A DNA stretch of 64,000 nt from contig JAQFVV010006837.1 of assembly GCA_028023455.1 (NCBI GenBank), positions 64,001-128,000 on the forward strand, written 5' to 3'. Position 1 is the stretch's first letter, and each line of letters starts with the position of its first letter. Positions 27,134 to 39,289 of the stretch are shown here, piece after piece. The position numbers and the translations under genes are program-made. A model generated the notes under the pieces. The model did no database searches and had not been told where the DNA came from. It saw only the letters and a program-made list of their open reading frames with translations. Source of the DNA: Epiperipatus broadwayi (Eukaryota; Onychophora; Udeonychophora; Euonychophora; Peripatidae).

Positions 27134-27134
27134 A

Positions 27135-27152
27135 TGGCGCCCAACGTGGGGC
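27135..27152 (+). other. Retrotransposon primer binding site, tRNA-Lys type
   Basis: TGGCGCCCAACGTGGGGC, one base after the LTR end TTACA. It is complementary to the 3' end of animal tRNA-Lys(CUU) (GCCCCACGTTGGGCG plus CCA). From established knowledge, this 18-mer primes reverse transcription in several Lys-primed retroelements. It marks LTR copy B as the left LTR of a plus-strand element. Confidence 0.85.
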
Positions 27153-27155
27153 CAT

Positions 27156-27262
27156 TGTAACGATCCGGAGAAAAGACTTAACGTAAACTGCACTACGGGG
27201 CGCCATCTAGGCATTTGAACCTAGAAAAATTTATAAAGTAGGCAGATACGTAAGGCAAAAAA
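27156..27262 (-). mobile_element. Inverted fragment of the same LTR end
   Basis: From 27156 the sequence is the reverse complement of the end of LTR copy B: TGTAACGATCCGGAGAAAAG, then GCACTACGGGGCGCCATC and CTAGAAAAATTTATAAAGTA. With 27030-27133 it makes a ~230 bp palindrome centred on the primer binding site. It is more like an intact LTR end than copy A is (GGATCGTTACA kept). This looks like an inverted junction between two elements or a self-integration product. Confidence 0.75.
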
Positions 27263-27467
27263 AAGTGTCAGTTTCGTTTAATTTCTTATACTTAAATGTT
27301 TTTAAAGATTACTTAAATGCTCAGTCAGTAATAGAATTTGTTTGTTAAACTCCGTAATAGATTTGTTAGTCAAAATAATTATTTAAAGGAAAAGAAAAGT
27401 AATAAGATAGTTGATATATATATAAATTATGTGTATACCAGTATATATATTATCAAAAACATAACCA

Positions 27468-28826
27468 TGTACCGGTCAAAAAGAAGCCAACACATCAACA
27501 AACCCAAACTCAAAGTGGGATTCAAACTCAGGCGAACCAAACTGAATTCAAACCCGACTCACGAGCTCAGATCAAATCAATGGATGACATATATCGATGG
27601 TACATGACTATGCGCCAAGGAACTAGCTCAACGGATGATGATGATTAATGAGACTCCTGATCTAACTCTAATAAAGTATAATAAAATAACTAACAATCTT
27701 TATAAGTCAACTCATATATATATGTTCGGGTTGCCAATACAGACAGTGAGCATTAATATTAAAATAATTTGAATAAGAAAGAAAGTTTAAAAAAAAAAAA
27801 CCCAAATGTGTTAATAAAATGTTTAATAATAATTATAATTTTGTTCAACTTTTAGATTGTGATTATATAGATTACCTCTAGTCTTTAAACAGAATTTATA
27901 TTTACAACAAGAATGGCAGTCCTTATTATATGCCAATACTATTACGCAATATTATATGATAAATATATGTCTATGCCCCCGACAAGAAAATAAAGGTAGA
28001 TAAAGGTATTTGGCTATGACTGAAATTATTATTCTGATTCTAAAGGAAAGAATGTGACATTTATTTTCACATTCGCAAATCAATTCACAAAGAACAAGAT
28101 ACGTATTTAGGGCATAACTTTAATAATTAATAGAAAACTTATTTAATTATAAATAAACATGAATTTGTTCGACTTTAATAAAATCAATTCATCACGATTT
28201 ACGAGCATGAGAGCGGGCTTCACTGGAACTGAGAAATAAACGGTACTGACGATTTATGAGCTATAAGAATAAATGTGAAAAATAATGGCTTGTCTATGAT
28301 TTGAGAAAATAGCAGGGCTGCTTGTATTTGACAAGTCTTCAATGCCCTATATGAAGGATCCATAGAACACAGGGAAAACCAGGTCGGGTCGTAGCCTCGA
28401 ACTTTTGGTGTTCCAAATATAAAACGAGCAAGTGGAGGAAGTGCTTTCTTCCTAGATAATTAAACTAATAGAAATATCACTGAGGACAAGCCTATGAAAC
28501 AGGAGATGGCTCACGTCAGCAACGTTCGGAAAATGATGACTTGGTAATCATCGTATTTAAATAATAAAACCCAATTTATATAAAGAGTGCTCTACGTGAT
28601 GACCTGATCAAGTTAAATTAAAGTCAAAACATGCTTTAATCAAAAAGTATTTAATGCAATTAGAAATTATATTAATTATGCCCTAAATCCCATGCCCTTC
28701 CTGAATATTAATAGAAAGTATAACATTTGAATTAGAATATATATTCATTTAATTCTTTATCAACCTTTTTGTGAAACAATAAATTAATGTGAATAAATAA
28801 CTATTATAAATTCAGTAAAGTGGCCG
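27468..28826. repeat. 1.35 kb direct repeat, right copy
   Basis: Same unit as 23554-24901 with the same ends (TGTACCGGTC... and ...AGTAAAGTGGCCG). Just outside its left edge, on the minus strand, is TGGTTATGTTTTTGATA, which starts TGG like a primer binding site but matches no tRNA I know. The flanks of the pair do not share a target duplication that I can see. Confidence 0.8.
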
Positions 28827-30264
28827 GGAGCATAGGTTAAAAATTGAGCTAATAATTTGTTGTTATTAGCCATTAATAAAATAGCAAAAATTGTACAAAT
28901 CATTCAACTCGATAATTAATAGAACTGTATCAAAATAGTTCTAGTGGGTAAGAATTACTGTAAAAATAAATATAATATTATTTAACAAGGCAAATGCAAC
29001 GAAGGAAATTATTATCGAGTTGAAGTTATTATTGGCATATAATAAAAAAATAAACAACATTAATAAATTACACAATAAATATATATAATATAATAAATGA
29101 ACCGCCATCGTAAGAAAAGAGAAAGTTAACAAATATTAAATTTAAAGACTAGAGATTAAGATAGAGAATTACTACATAATTTAAAATAACATTAACAAAA
29201 AGACAATTTTACAGTAGATAGCTTAAAGATGTTTTAACTTAAAGTTCAGAACTGGCCAGGTTCAAAAGGAAAGATATTACCATTTCTTCATGGTTGACTT
29301 CTGCGTTTCCACAGGACAGAGTCCAGTTGGATGAAACATATGCGCGCATTTTGAAAATTATGTGAATAGCATTTTGATAGATTTCTCTAAGGTTTCGGCA
29401 GCTTACGATTGGTATATGAATTTTTATATTGCAGCCACATTGAAGATTTTCAGGGGACTTAAGGAACCATAGTCAGACTCTTGAAGTTAAGCCCCCCCCC
29501 CCCCACCATGGTAGAAACACTTTTACTTCATAGTTTAACTGGGCGGCTTCTTCTCTAATGAAATATATATGGCTTCTCTTAATGAGGAATAATAGCTGCT
29601 TGGAATCTTTTCCTGGGCTCTTTATACTGTATCTGATGCCTTTAGGCTAAATCAATCTTACAAAAAATTTGCTAGTTGTTTTTAGATACATTCCTTTGAT
29701 AAGGCTTTCAAACTCATTAACTTGAATTCATTTTCTAATTAGAAAATGAATTTTTAATATCAGAAAATGATTTTAATTAGGACCGTCCTAACATTTTAAA
29801 GACTTATCTATTTCTAATTAATAAAAACTTTAACCATTGTTTTGGAAAGAGAAAATCTGAAAGCTTATCGAAAGAATGTAGCTATTAATCACTAAAAATT
29901 TAACATATTATTTAAAAGTAAAATAAACATTCCCGACACAATGAAACTTTCTAACAATTATATATATTTAAACATTTATAAATATATATACACACAATCC
30001 ACGCAGTTATAATATATATAAATTCATGAATAATTCTAACATGAATTTATTAATAGAAATGATTAGTTTAAATCTCAAATGAATTAATTTTAACACACAT
30101 TTATAATAGTATTTCTTTAAGGAAACTAGCGTGGACTGAACGCATAAAGCCCCATTGCATCGGAAATTCAAAGTTAGTACAAGGGTTTGAAGTTGGCTAC
30201 ATGTGAAAGATCATGAAGCTAGGATCGAACTTAGATCCGACTGCTTCAATATATATATATATAT
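28827..30264. other. Intergenic; more complex patch 29250-29660
   Basis: The patch 29250-29660 is less AT-rich than its surroundings, holds a C13-14 run near 29492-29505, and looks like old repeat sequence. A perfect small stem-loop (ATTCATTTTCTAATTAGAAA plus ATGAAT) is at about 29727-29752. At 30205-30250 the minus strand shows a box B-like AAGTTCGATCCTAG, possibly a SINE remnant. Confidence 0.35.
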
Positions 30265-31880
30265 AATATAAATAAAATGTCTGTTAATTAAAAGAAAATT
30301 GTAATTAGAATAAAAATAATAAATTTAACTGTAACAAACTATTATAAATAATCCTTAAATCTGCAGAAAATGTGAAAATTCTTCATGAATAGAGAAACCA
30401 TAATAAAAGAAAAATTAAGGAGGCAATTTTTATAAATAGGAATAAAATACATTTAATAAATAGACAAGCTGCTAGAATTAAAATACGAGATTCGTGGAAT
30501 TTGAATTGATGACATTTGTGTTTTTTTTTTTTAAATTTAATGGCAGTTGAGGCAGGTTTAAGAAATTAACTGAAAGTACTTCTGCAGATTTAAGGATTGC
30601 TTATAATAGTTTGTTACCATTAAATTTATTATTTTTATTATATATATATATATAAAAGAAAGGATAAGGAATAAAGGATTATCAATAACTTACACAATCT
30701 TTCTTTAATTTAAACATGCCTAAATTATTTTTTTTAGAGCTCTAGCATTCATCCTGGTTTTTGACTGCCATTTTTTTTAATCCTTATTGAAATATTTAAA
30801 TTATACTATAACAATTATTCCTGACTGTTACTTTTGTATGTAATTCCTTTAAAGATATTCATCAAATTTTGACAAATACACTTTTTTTAAATTACTTACT
30901 TTTAAAATAATAGCAGTATGCAAAATAAATTAACAATCTTTTATTAAGTATCTTATAAAGTGCTTTAGACAATATTAACAAATATCCACTACAATATTTT
31001 AATAACATGAAAGCTAAAACCTTCAACAGATATGCTTTAAACATGCTTATGTGACAGCCAATCATATGTAATAATGACATCACATGGACCTCTCAATTCT
31101 CAAAGACAAGTCAGAACTATAAGAAAAAGATGGGATACACTTTCTTCTATACCTTAATTTATATATAAATAAACAAGACTCAAGCATTTTGAACTAAGAG
31201 TGTGAAGCTTACATACCTTCACATTTAATTCACTAAATATTATATATAAATAAGCAACACAAAATCTTTACATCTGATTGGCTGTCACATAAGCATGTTT
31301 AAAACATATCTGTTGAAGGTTTTAGCTTTCACGTTAATACAATGTTATCTGTCTGTGCTTAATAGATTTTATATATTTACAATATTTTAAATAATCCTTC
31401 AAATATATTTTTATCTTTATGTATATAATGTAATAAATTAACAATATTTTATGAAGTACTTTATAAATTATTCCTTTAAGACATTTATCAAGTTTTTAGG
31501 TAAATGGTCAATTCCTTGAATACAGTTTTTCCCAAATTTACTTTTAAAATAAATAGTAAAGGAGATAATGAATTAACAATTAGTCCATTACAATATTGTA
31601 AATAATCCTTCAAATATGTTTATTAGTCTTATATATATTGTAATAGTTATATAAATAAAATGTTTGTTAATTTAAAAAAAATTGTAATTATAATAAAATA
31701 ATAAATTTAACAATAATAAACTATTAAAAACAGTCTTTAAAACTGCGGAAACACTTTTGGTTAATTTCTTAAACCTGCCTCAGTTGCCATTAAATTAAAA
31801 AACAAAAAAACAAAAAACAAAGTGGAAGCAAATTACATCAATTCAAATTCCATGAATCTGGTATTTTAATGTTAGCAGAC
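30265..31880. repeat. Nested direct and inverted repeat cluster
   Basis: Direct copies: 30265-30365 and 31640-31745 share AAATAAAATGT and TGTTAATT and AACTATTA blocks; 30830-30910 and 31470-31560 share ATTCCTTTAA and TTTACTTTTAAAATAA. Inverted copies: 30490-30640 against 31705-31860 (GGCAGTTGAGGCAGGTTTAA against TTAAACCTGCCTCAGTTGCC). Inside lies a cleaner hairpin at 31009-31331. It reads as an old long-TIR element rearranged by later insertions. No coding region. Confidence 0.55.
31009..31331. mobile_element. Hairpin MITE with ~56 bp arms
   Basis: The arm at 31009-31065 (GAAAGCTAAAACCTTCAACA...) is the reverse complement of 31275-31331 with about one mismatch. The interior is ~210 bp and AT-rich. 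No target duplication is evident in the flanks. Confidence 0.65.
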
Positions 31881-32041
31881 TGTTTTAATAGTTTATTACC
31901 ATTACAATGGAATAGTTGTATTACATGGTATACAATTACATAGTATATGTGCATAAATATAAAGTTGAAAGGAAAAGTAGAAATAAACACATACAAAAAT
32001 TTTGTGATATTTTCTTCATTTCTCTGGAATAAAAACACAGT

Positions 32042-32540
32042 AAAGGATTAATTCATTAAATATCAGCCTTTTACAGCTACTGTACATGCGCTTTAAAGAG
32101 AGTTAAATAATAAATGAATACTTTTCAGTGCCCATACAAGATATAGCATTTAAGAAAGAATAAAATGAATCCATGAATCCACTTATTCTTTCCGAACCCA
32201 AATGTTTATATATGGGCAAATCTTAAGTACTGGCAAATAAAGCATGAAGATAGATCATTCACTTTAAATTACGGTTCGCGTTGCCTGACTTAATGACATC
32301 GACGAAATTACTTAGAATTTACTTAAACATCACTTTCAAAGAAACTCAAACATATGTAAACAAGCATCTATTTTTATAGCGCGATGTTTATAATTGTAAT
32401 TCACTAAATATCAGCCTTTTACAGCTACTGTATGGGCACTGAAAAGTATTCATTTATTATTTAACTCTCATTAAAGCGCATGTACAGTAGCTGTAAAAGG
32501 CTGATATTTAGTGAATTACATTTATAAACATCGCGCTATA
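32042..32540. mobile_element. Long-TIR MITE, copy 1, with internal palindrome
   Basis: 32050-32134 (AATTCATTAAATATCAGCCT...) is inverted against 32433-32517. In addition 32375-32432 and 32482-32540 form an inner palindrome (TATAGCGCGATGTTTATAAT...). The right end is therefore folded back on itself, as if a terminal repeat had been duplicated in inverted orientation. The block ATAATAAATGAATA and the AAGATATAG, AATCC and TTATTC strings are shared with 39751-40169, making these two copies of one family. Confidence 0.7.
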
Positions 32541-32879
32541 AAAAAAGTAAAGGATTAAATAATTTTGGATTTAAAATAGAATTTTATTATAAATTAAATA
32601 TTTAACAAGGTCTAATAAATATTTTTGTTAAATTGTAATTTTGAAATTAAAAAACAAGCATGTTTTATGATAAAATGTCTACTGATAATTGTAAAAAAAT
32701 ATATTATCCATCTTTCAAATCTTTTGATTAATACTTGTATACATTTCTCTGTTTATATAGAAATTTTTGTAAATTATACTTTTGATAAATCTTTAAAGTT
32801 GCTTTTGAAAGAATTAAAAGTGATTTTGTGAAAAGATAAAAGTTTGTAATTAGTGTATTTTTGTCATCTAATGCTATAA

Positions 32880-33375
32880 AAAGGGGTGAAAAAAGATTAC
32901 AACATTTCGGCTAGTAGTTTTTTGTAGTAGTTGGCCATAGTTAGTTGGTTTCCCAGAGTTATACAGATGATTATCATGAATCAGATAAAGCTGAATTCAA
33001 GATAATAGATCCAGAAGCAGTTTACTAATTCACTATGCTGGAATTTAGATGCACCTAGAAGGAAGATCCAACTTCTTTGTTCTCTATAGCTGACTGGCTG
33101 GAAGTCTAAGTGGAGCCTGATGAATGTTAACTGTTACCTGGATTATAGCTGTCTCACCAAGAACAGTTCACCATGAGAATCCATGTTGAAGAATTAGTTT
33201 AAATGTATGCTGCTTTATCTGTATGCAAGGTACCACAGATAAGCATATCAAGTCATATTTATATAAAGTGTGGCTGAAATTGGAGAGATGATTAATTATA
33301 TGTATACTGTATGATCTATATGCAAGAAACCACAGATAAATTTATGATGTCATATTTATATAAAGTGTGACTGGT
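32880..33375 (-). mobile_element. Unclassified repeat with Penelope-like tail and tandem repeat
   Basis: The minus strand near 32940-32890 reads CTACTAGCCGAAATGTTGTA and continues into a T-rich tail with CACCCC. A GCCGAAACGTTGT-type motif of this kind occurs in many animal Penelope-like and SINE termini. At the other end two ~73 bp direct repeats start at 33203 and 33300 (period 97), sharing TCATATTTATATAAAGTGTG. The interval is more complex than its flanks, with no long reading frame. Confidence 0.4.
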
Positions 33376-34251
33376 AAGTTCTCTTAAGTAATTCCTTAAA
33401 ATGACATTTTTTTTAGAAGTGAGATATATAATTGAAAAGGATATTATTTTAAATCATTTATTGAAAAAAAAAATCTAAATTTAAGGACGGTTATAATTAA
33501 TCAATCAATAATAATCCTGACAAGACTGATTTAATTTTTTTTTTTAAAAAAAAGAAAAAGAAATATACCTGCTGGAGGATTTAATTTTTATCAACAGTTA
33601 AGGAATTGATATTTTTTTTTAAAAAGTAGACTTATGTTTAATAATTGATTTATATTATTTTTTATATATACACGTATAGACAAATTTAATATATTTTCAA
33701 CATTGAATTAATTATGAAAAAATATATTTTTAATAATTTTATTTTAATAAATTAAAATATGGTATAAACAACAGTAGGCACATACATTTCTATGTGTACA
33801 CACAGATATGTTAATAAATATTTGTATTATTAAAATCTGATAACTTAAAATTTAATTACTTATTGTATTTTATATGATGATTGAAATATATTCATCAATT
33901 GTATTACACATCTATATGCAAATACCAATGCATGTTAGACAGACATTTATATGTAAATCTCAATCATTTATTGTATTATTTTATGACACTTCAAATATGT
34001 TCATTTTTTAAATTATACCACATCTGTATGTGGATATATATATATAGGTGTTGTATATTGGAACATATATGTAAACCATAAAGAAATAACTTAAATTTTG
34101 TATATTAATCAAAATCAGAATGCTTATGTATGGATAGCTGTATTCTAAAGACTTTAATATCATTTTTTATTGTTATTAATAAACTTCTATTCAATAATTA
34201 AAATTATTCCAGTGAACTTGATTCTAAAGTTTTAAAATATTATGTATTGCA
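33376..34251. other. AT-rich, nothing recognised
   Basis: No feature supported. A plus-strand open frame at 33881-34081 is chance-like. Confidence 0.5.
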
Positions 34252-34735
34252 TCAAGGTCACAGTAACAGTTATAGAGTTTATGTTCTCTGAGTTAGATTC
34301 AAACATAGTGGTCTATTATATGGAAGGGGATTTATATTAGTGATTATAGGCATCCAGTTGATATATCCTGGTCAATGCTAAGAGTATATTCTTTAAAATC
34401 CAAGCACTACATTTTATTTAGTTTAGTATTTATCAGAATTTAAGTTTATAGTTGATCAATACATTAATGGTACTAAGTGGCTAGAGCATTGGTAATGATT
34501 AGCATGTTTTAATATCCCGGCATTATTATTTTTAAGATTACATATTTTAATGGATTATCGCTTGGATTTGTGCATCCAAATTAATATTTAAATAATTGCC
34601 CCAAGCTGGTAAAGGCTAAATAGTTTGCCTGGTCTATAGTAGACCGATTTCAAATCCAGTCACCTGATTTATTACAGATTTATTTTATTATTGACGAATC
34701 ATAATGATGGATGATTATTACTTATTTTTAATGAT
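34252..34735. repeat. Unclassified dispersed repeat, copy 1
   Basis: It shares a colinear order of blocks with 61478-61925: GGTCACAGTAACAGTT, CATCCAGTTGATAT, AAATCCAAGCACTACATT, AAGTGGCTAGAGCATTGGT, GATTAGCATGTT, ATGGATTATCGC, TGTGCATCCAAATTAAT, GTCTATAGTAGACCG, TTCAAATCCAGTCACCTGA. Overall it is roughly 450 bp and moderately diverged. No reading frame or clear termini. It could be a SINE or an internal piece of a larger element. Confidence 0.7.
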
Positions 34736-34940
34736 GGTGAATATAAATAATTATGCCTATAATAGTGAATTAACTGGGCAGATCTCTCAGAGAGATATCA
34801 AGATCTCTCATGCTCTGCTTATATTACATTATTTTACATTGTATTTTATATTATGTATTATATTTCATTATTTGAAATATTTATTTTGAACAGGGATTGA
34901 TGATGACTTTTCCATCACCCCAGGTTCACCTTTCAAATTC

Positions 34941-34991
34941 CATATCCCATTATATATATATATATATATATAATGGGATATGAAAACATTC

Positions 34992-35027
<36 letters not shown>

Positions 35028-35041
35028 TTGAATGTTTTCAT
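34941..35041. repeat. Two adjacent (TA)n-cored palindromes
   Basis: 34941-34982 is CATATCCCAT, a (TA)n core and ATGGGATATG. 34980-35041 is ATGAAAACATTCATTTATAT, a (TA)n core, and AATTTGAATGTTTTCAT. The first is perfect and the second nearly so. They are likely to extrude as cruciforms and to be unstable in length. Confidence 0.85.
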
Positions 35042-36079
35042 ATTTGGTATTTAATAACCCCATAAATGTTGTTGTCCCAATCTTTTTAGTACACTTTTTT
35101 TTTTTTTGCAATGATTGATAATATTATTTTTAGATGATGAGAAATTCCCTAGATTAACTGCTAGTATCCATAACTTTGCTCACAGTAGGAGTAAAGTACC
35201 AAATTTTTTTAAACAATTAAGTACCTTCAAGCAAAAATCCATACCTAGTAATTTTTCAAAACAAAAAAAAAAATCGTGCAAAATTCACCAGCACTGGTGC
35301 AATATTTGTTAAGTTATTAAATAATAAACAAACAAACATTCACATTAATATATATAAAATATAGATTATATCTAAAAAAATTAAGAAGATATAAATAATG
35401 ACAGAGATATTAATAGCGATATTTAAATTGTTTAATGGTTTATTATATTAATTAATAAAATATATAAAGCCTAGTCAGATATATATTATTTTTTTACGAA
35501 ATAACTACAAAGTAATATTATAATCAGTCTAGATAATCATCTTAATGTGGTTAGTTTTAATTAATAGGTATCTTAAATACATAATCTAAAATATTAATAA
35601 CACTATCATTTATTGTTTGTTCGTTCATTAGTTTGATAATTTTAACACTATAAATGTCTCAAATAAAAGATTATGTTCAGAATATTATTTGGGTAAAAAT
35701 AGATTTATTCATCAATCTGAGATAAAATATTAATATTATTAGAGATAGTTTGTCTCACAGCAATAAAATTTAATATATTTAGTAACTGTTTTGATCTTTC
35801 GATGAACACTTTGATAACATTTTCTGATTCTTTTTAAAAATTAAAACACCAGAAGGAAAAAAAAAATGTTTGCTTCATCTAGATTACTGGCCAATAGATT
35901 AAATTAATAAAAATGATTAAATATTTAATTAATAGATTTTACATCTTGAATAAACTTCAAATTGATGTTCAGCAAAAGAAATGTTTTTTTTTAATTAAAA
36001 TAAAAGTAACAGTTAAAGTGATTTCTACTGATGGCAAATCAAAAAAGTTGCTTTATTTTAAGACATGACTTTTTAAAGC
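35042..36079. other. AT-rich, nothing recognised
   Basis: No feature supported. Confidence 0.5.
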
Positions 36080-36190
36080 ATTGTTAGCCGAGAGGTCGGC
36101 GCAGGTGCCTTGCAAGCAAGCAGTTGGTTGCAGACGGTTGTTGCGGGTTTGCCTCCCGGCCAATGCTGTGACATATGAAAAAAAAAATGC
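36080..36190 (+). mobile_element. tRNA-like SINE, copy 2
   Basis: Starts GCATTGTTAGCCGAGAGGTC and ends CTCCCGGCCAATGC then TGTGACATATG and an A-run. GCATTGT and CCAATGC pair as an acceptor stem. The middle is longer than in the other copies. No clear target duplication. The short open frame 36081-36266 across it is incidental. Confidence 0.65.
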
Positions 36191-39100
36191 TGAAGCCATT
36201 AAAATCCGTTACGAAATGAATTTATATATTTTTTTAAAAATAAAACTCTATATAATAATGTGTTAAGATAAAAAATGTTATTAATTAATTAATAATTTTA
36301 TAGTTATTATATGAATAAAATATACATAAGTTCTCATTGCATTTTCGGTGTAATGATGCAATAACTATATCTTATTTTTATTCGTCATAATAAAAAAATA
36401 ACTTTAGGTAAATTAATCTTTCAAGCAATTGAGCTGAATATTACTTTCAGATAACTGACCTTTAGAAATTTTGCCATTCTGTCTTTTATGTGTCTCTCTT
36501 TAGTTGTCAATAATTTGGAATTTGATTGCAGCTCTTGTAAAATGCAGTGAAACTTTATACACTAATATTTCAGCTAGATGAAGTTGTATAAAAGCATTTC
36601 TAAAATTAATTTAACAACAGTATATCAAATTAATTATTATAATTAGGCATAATTAAATCAATGGTGCCCGTCTGTCATGATATTATTAAATACACATATA
36701 CTTATACAGAAATTTACAAATGAGTATGGCAATTCTAATTTTTAAAAAACTTAATTTTAAAGTTTGCATTGAGTATATAAATTATGTGCAATTTACAAGT
36801 ACATCCACACATCATACGCTACCTGCTTATTCTTTACTTGATATTGTGTGACAAAAGGTATAATAACATAGTCCAAAAGTAGCTCATTAAATTTCTAAAA
36901 TACTTTTTTTTTTTACAATTGCAACATTTAATATATTAAACAAATATTCTATAATAAAAAGTAGTGAAAGATTTTCTTTAAACCGATGATTTAATTTACT
37001 AAACACATACACATATATAGCTAGATTTTGTATCAAATGATGAATTTTTTGTATAAAATAATGAAGAATCTTTCAAGTTAACACTCAAATTGAGATTTTT
37101 CCACTAAAAAATCTCAATTTGGACATTAGCATATGCAAGATTGTTTCTTCACTACCTTAAATGAAGAGTTCAATGTATCTGACATTAAATTTTATTATAA
37201 TTATATAAATATAAATTATTTTTTTTAAAAACTTTAAAGCATACCATCAAATAAATTCACATATAACAAACTCTTTTTAATTTCGATGTGAACCTAGAGT
37301 AAATAACTGATAATCTCCAAAATGATCATTTCATGACTTACATCACCATTCTTCAGATGGATGCTGAGTACATTGGTGATATCCCATTGCAATGTATAAA
37401 ACCTTTTATAAATGCCAAACTTGAAAGACCACATAAATTTCATGATGTGAAATAATCTAAGGGAGGTTGTCTTAAATATTAAGGCATTTAAACTATAATA
37501 AATTAGCCTAAGACAAAGCAGAAAACAGCTACAAATTATTAATTAAACATTAACAAATATTACTTAATATAATAAGTCACATGTACTAATATTAAGTTGA
37601 AAATAATATATAAGCCAAGTTTTTATCAAAAATCTAGCTATTACATATAGGTAAAGAATAAAAATATTAGGTGAATCATATTGGCTAGATGAATGCTGAT
37701 GCCCTGATTAAAAAATGTAAAAAAAACAAAGATAATAATATAATGCAACTTACATTGTAGGTAGTAAAGTATTTACATTCCTGCTTCAATTGAGTTTATG
37801 GTTACCTTTAATTATTTATGATTATAATTAATTGGATTATTGAAAAGAAATTTATAAAAATTCTGAATATTGGGACAGAACAAAGCCATGACACATGAAT
37901 TTTGAATCCTAGTGTCCTCCATTTTACCACTATACTAAACCATGTAGTTCTTAAATCATATATAAAAATTGGGCATTTTCAGTAACTTAGAATATTTTTA
38001 TGTATCTTTAAATGAAATAAGTAAGTGGAAAAACTAATATTTTTTTGTTCATTGTATAAAAATAATTGTTGCATTTGGTACAGTGTAAAATAAATGAATA
38101 AAAATTATTTTGTTTATTGAAAAATATCCCTTCCATTAAATATTAATATTTCTTTAATAAAAGTATCCTTCCATCCAAAGTTTACTTAGTCATGATGCTT
38201 AGATAACAGACTTTCCAATGTCCTAATATTTACATTACATGTGTTTTGCAATATGACTTCATATATATTAAAATCATACTCATTAAAGTGGTAAAATCTA
38301 AAAATAATAGTGACTTACTTTTTCAAGTTTATACATGCAACCAGTATGGACAATAATTTTGCAGGCTGTACATTTCTTTCTTGATCCTGTTTTCTGAAAA
38401 AAAAATTACCATTATTTCATATGATTTTTAAAATGTGTATAATATTTGAAATAACTTGCAGATAAATTATTGGAAAAAAAATATTAAAAAACAAAAACAA
38501 AAAAGCACTCACAAAGCATGCAGGATATTGTTTTAACAAAGAATGCAATTTTTAAGAAAGCTTTAAAAGTAACAATTAATTTTGTCAAAAAAAAAAAAAG
38601 TTTACCAATATAATTAAAACTGAAATATTAAATATTTAATTTCAAAAAAAAAATAAAAAATATGCTTCATATATAGTGATAAAACAAAATCCATATTTAG
38701 AATATTAATTTCCTGATTTTTTTTTTTTACCAAATTAGTCAATGGCAAAAAAATATCTACCTGAATCTATCATGAAATCTTCTTTAAACACATATTTTTC
38801 TTATTGTTTACAAACTGAAGAATAGTTTTCAGCAAAAATGATTTTCCAATGTAAACAAAGATTAAGAATAATTGTGATTAGAAGCTCTGTAATAGGACTT
38901 TTTAATTTTTTCTTACTTTATTTATCCTGCTTGTATAAGTTACCTTCCAAAACATCATTTATTAAATTATCAACAAAAAAAAAATATTATAAAACATATT
39001 CTTCATTAAAAAATCTGCACCATCTTGCGATGTTATTTATTAAATATAAATATACATATGAAAAATAACATTTTATTTTCTTTTTTCCTTCCAAATTTAT

Positions 39101-39289
39101 TAGTTATAGTATTTTATATGATTTTCAAAACTTTTTGATGCTGCAAAATTATAATGAAATGATATACATTTATACTATTAAAACAATTCAACGTTTTAAA
39201 AATATTATATTCAACTACTAAACTTCATTACATTATTGTTCTAAAATATTTTTAAAAAAAATGATTCCAAAAACAGATTTCAAAATGCA
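36191..39289. other. AT-rich; one hairpin and one tRNA-like remnant
   Basis: A near-perfect hairpin at 37087-37123 (CAAATTGAGATTTTT, short loop, inverse) and, on the minus strand at about 37890-37960, a tRNA-like remnant (box A TTAGTATAGTGGTAAAATGG and box B-like GGATTCAAAAT). Otherwise nothing supported. Confidence 0.35.

Noticed and set aside
27338-27607. Basic 89-residue protein
   Set aside because: Its 3' part spans the edge of the 1.35 kb repeat and is not recognisable; the 5' part is unique A/T-rich sequence.
29395-29510. 5S rRNA-like segment (CTTGAAGTTAAG and neighbours)
   Set aside because: Only one short block resembles 5S rRNA; the rest does not align, and the C-run replaces the expected sequence.
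36000-36270. CRISPR or bacterial features
   Set aside because: No short regularly spaced repeats; composition and retroelements are eukaryotic.
37087-37123. microRNA precursor hairpin
   Set aside because: The stem is only about 15 pairs, shorter than a pre-miRNA, and highly A/T, common by chance here.
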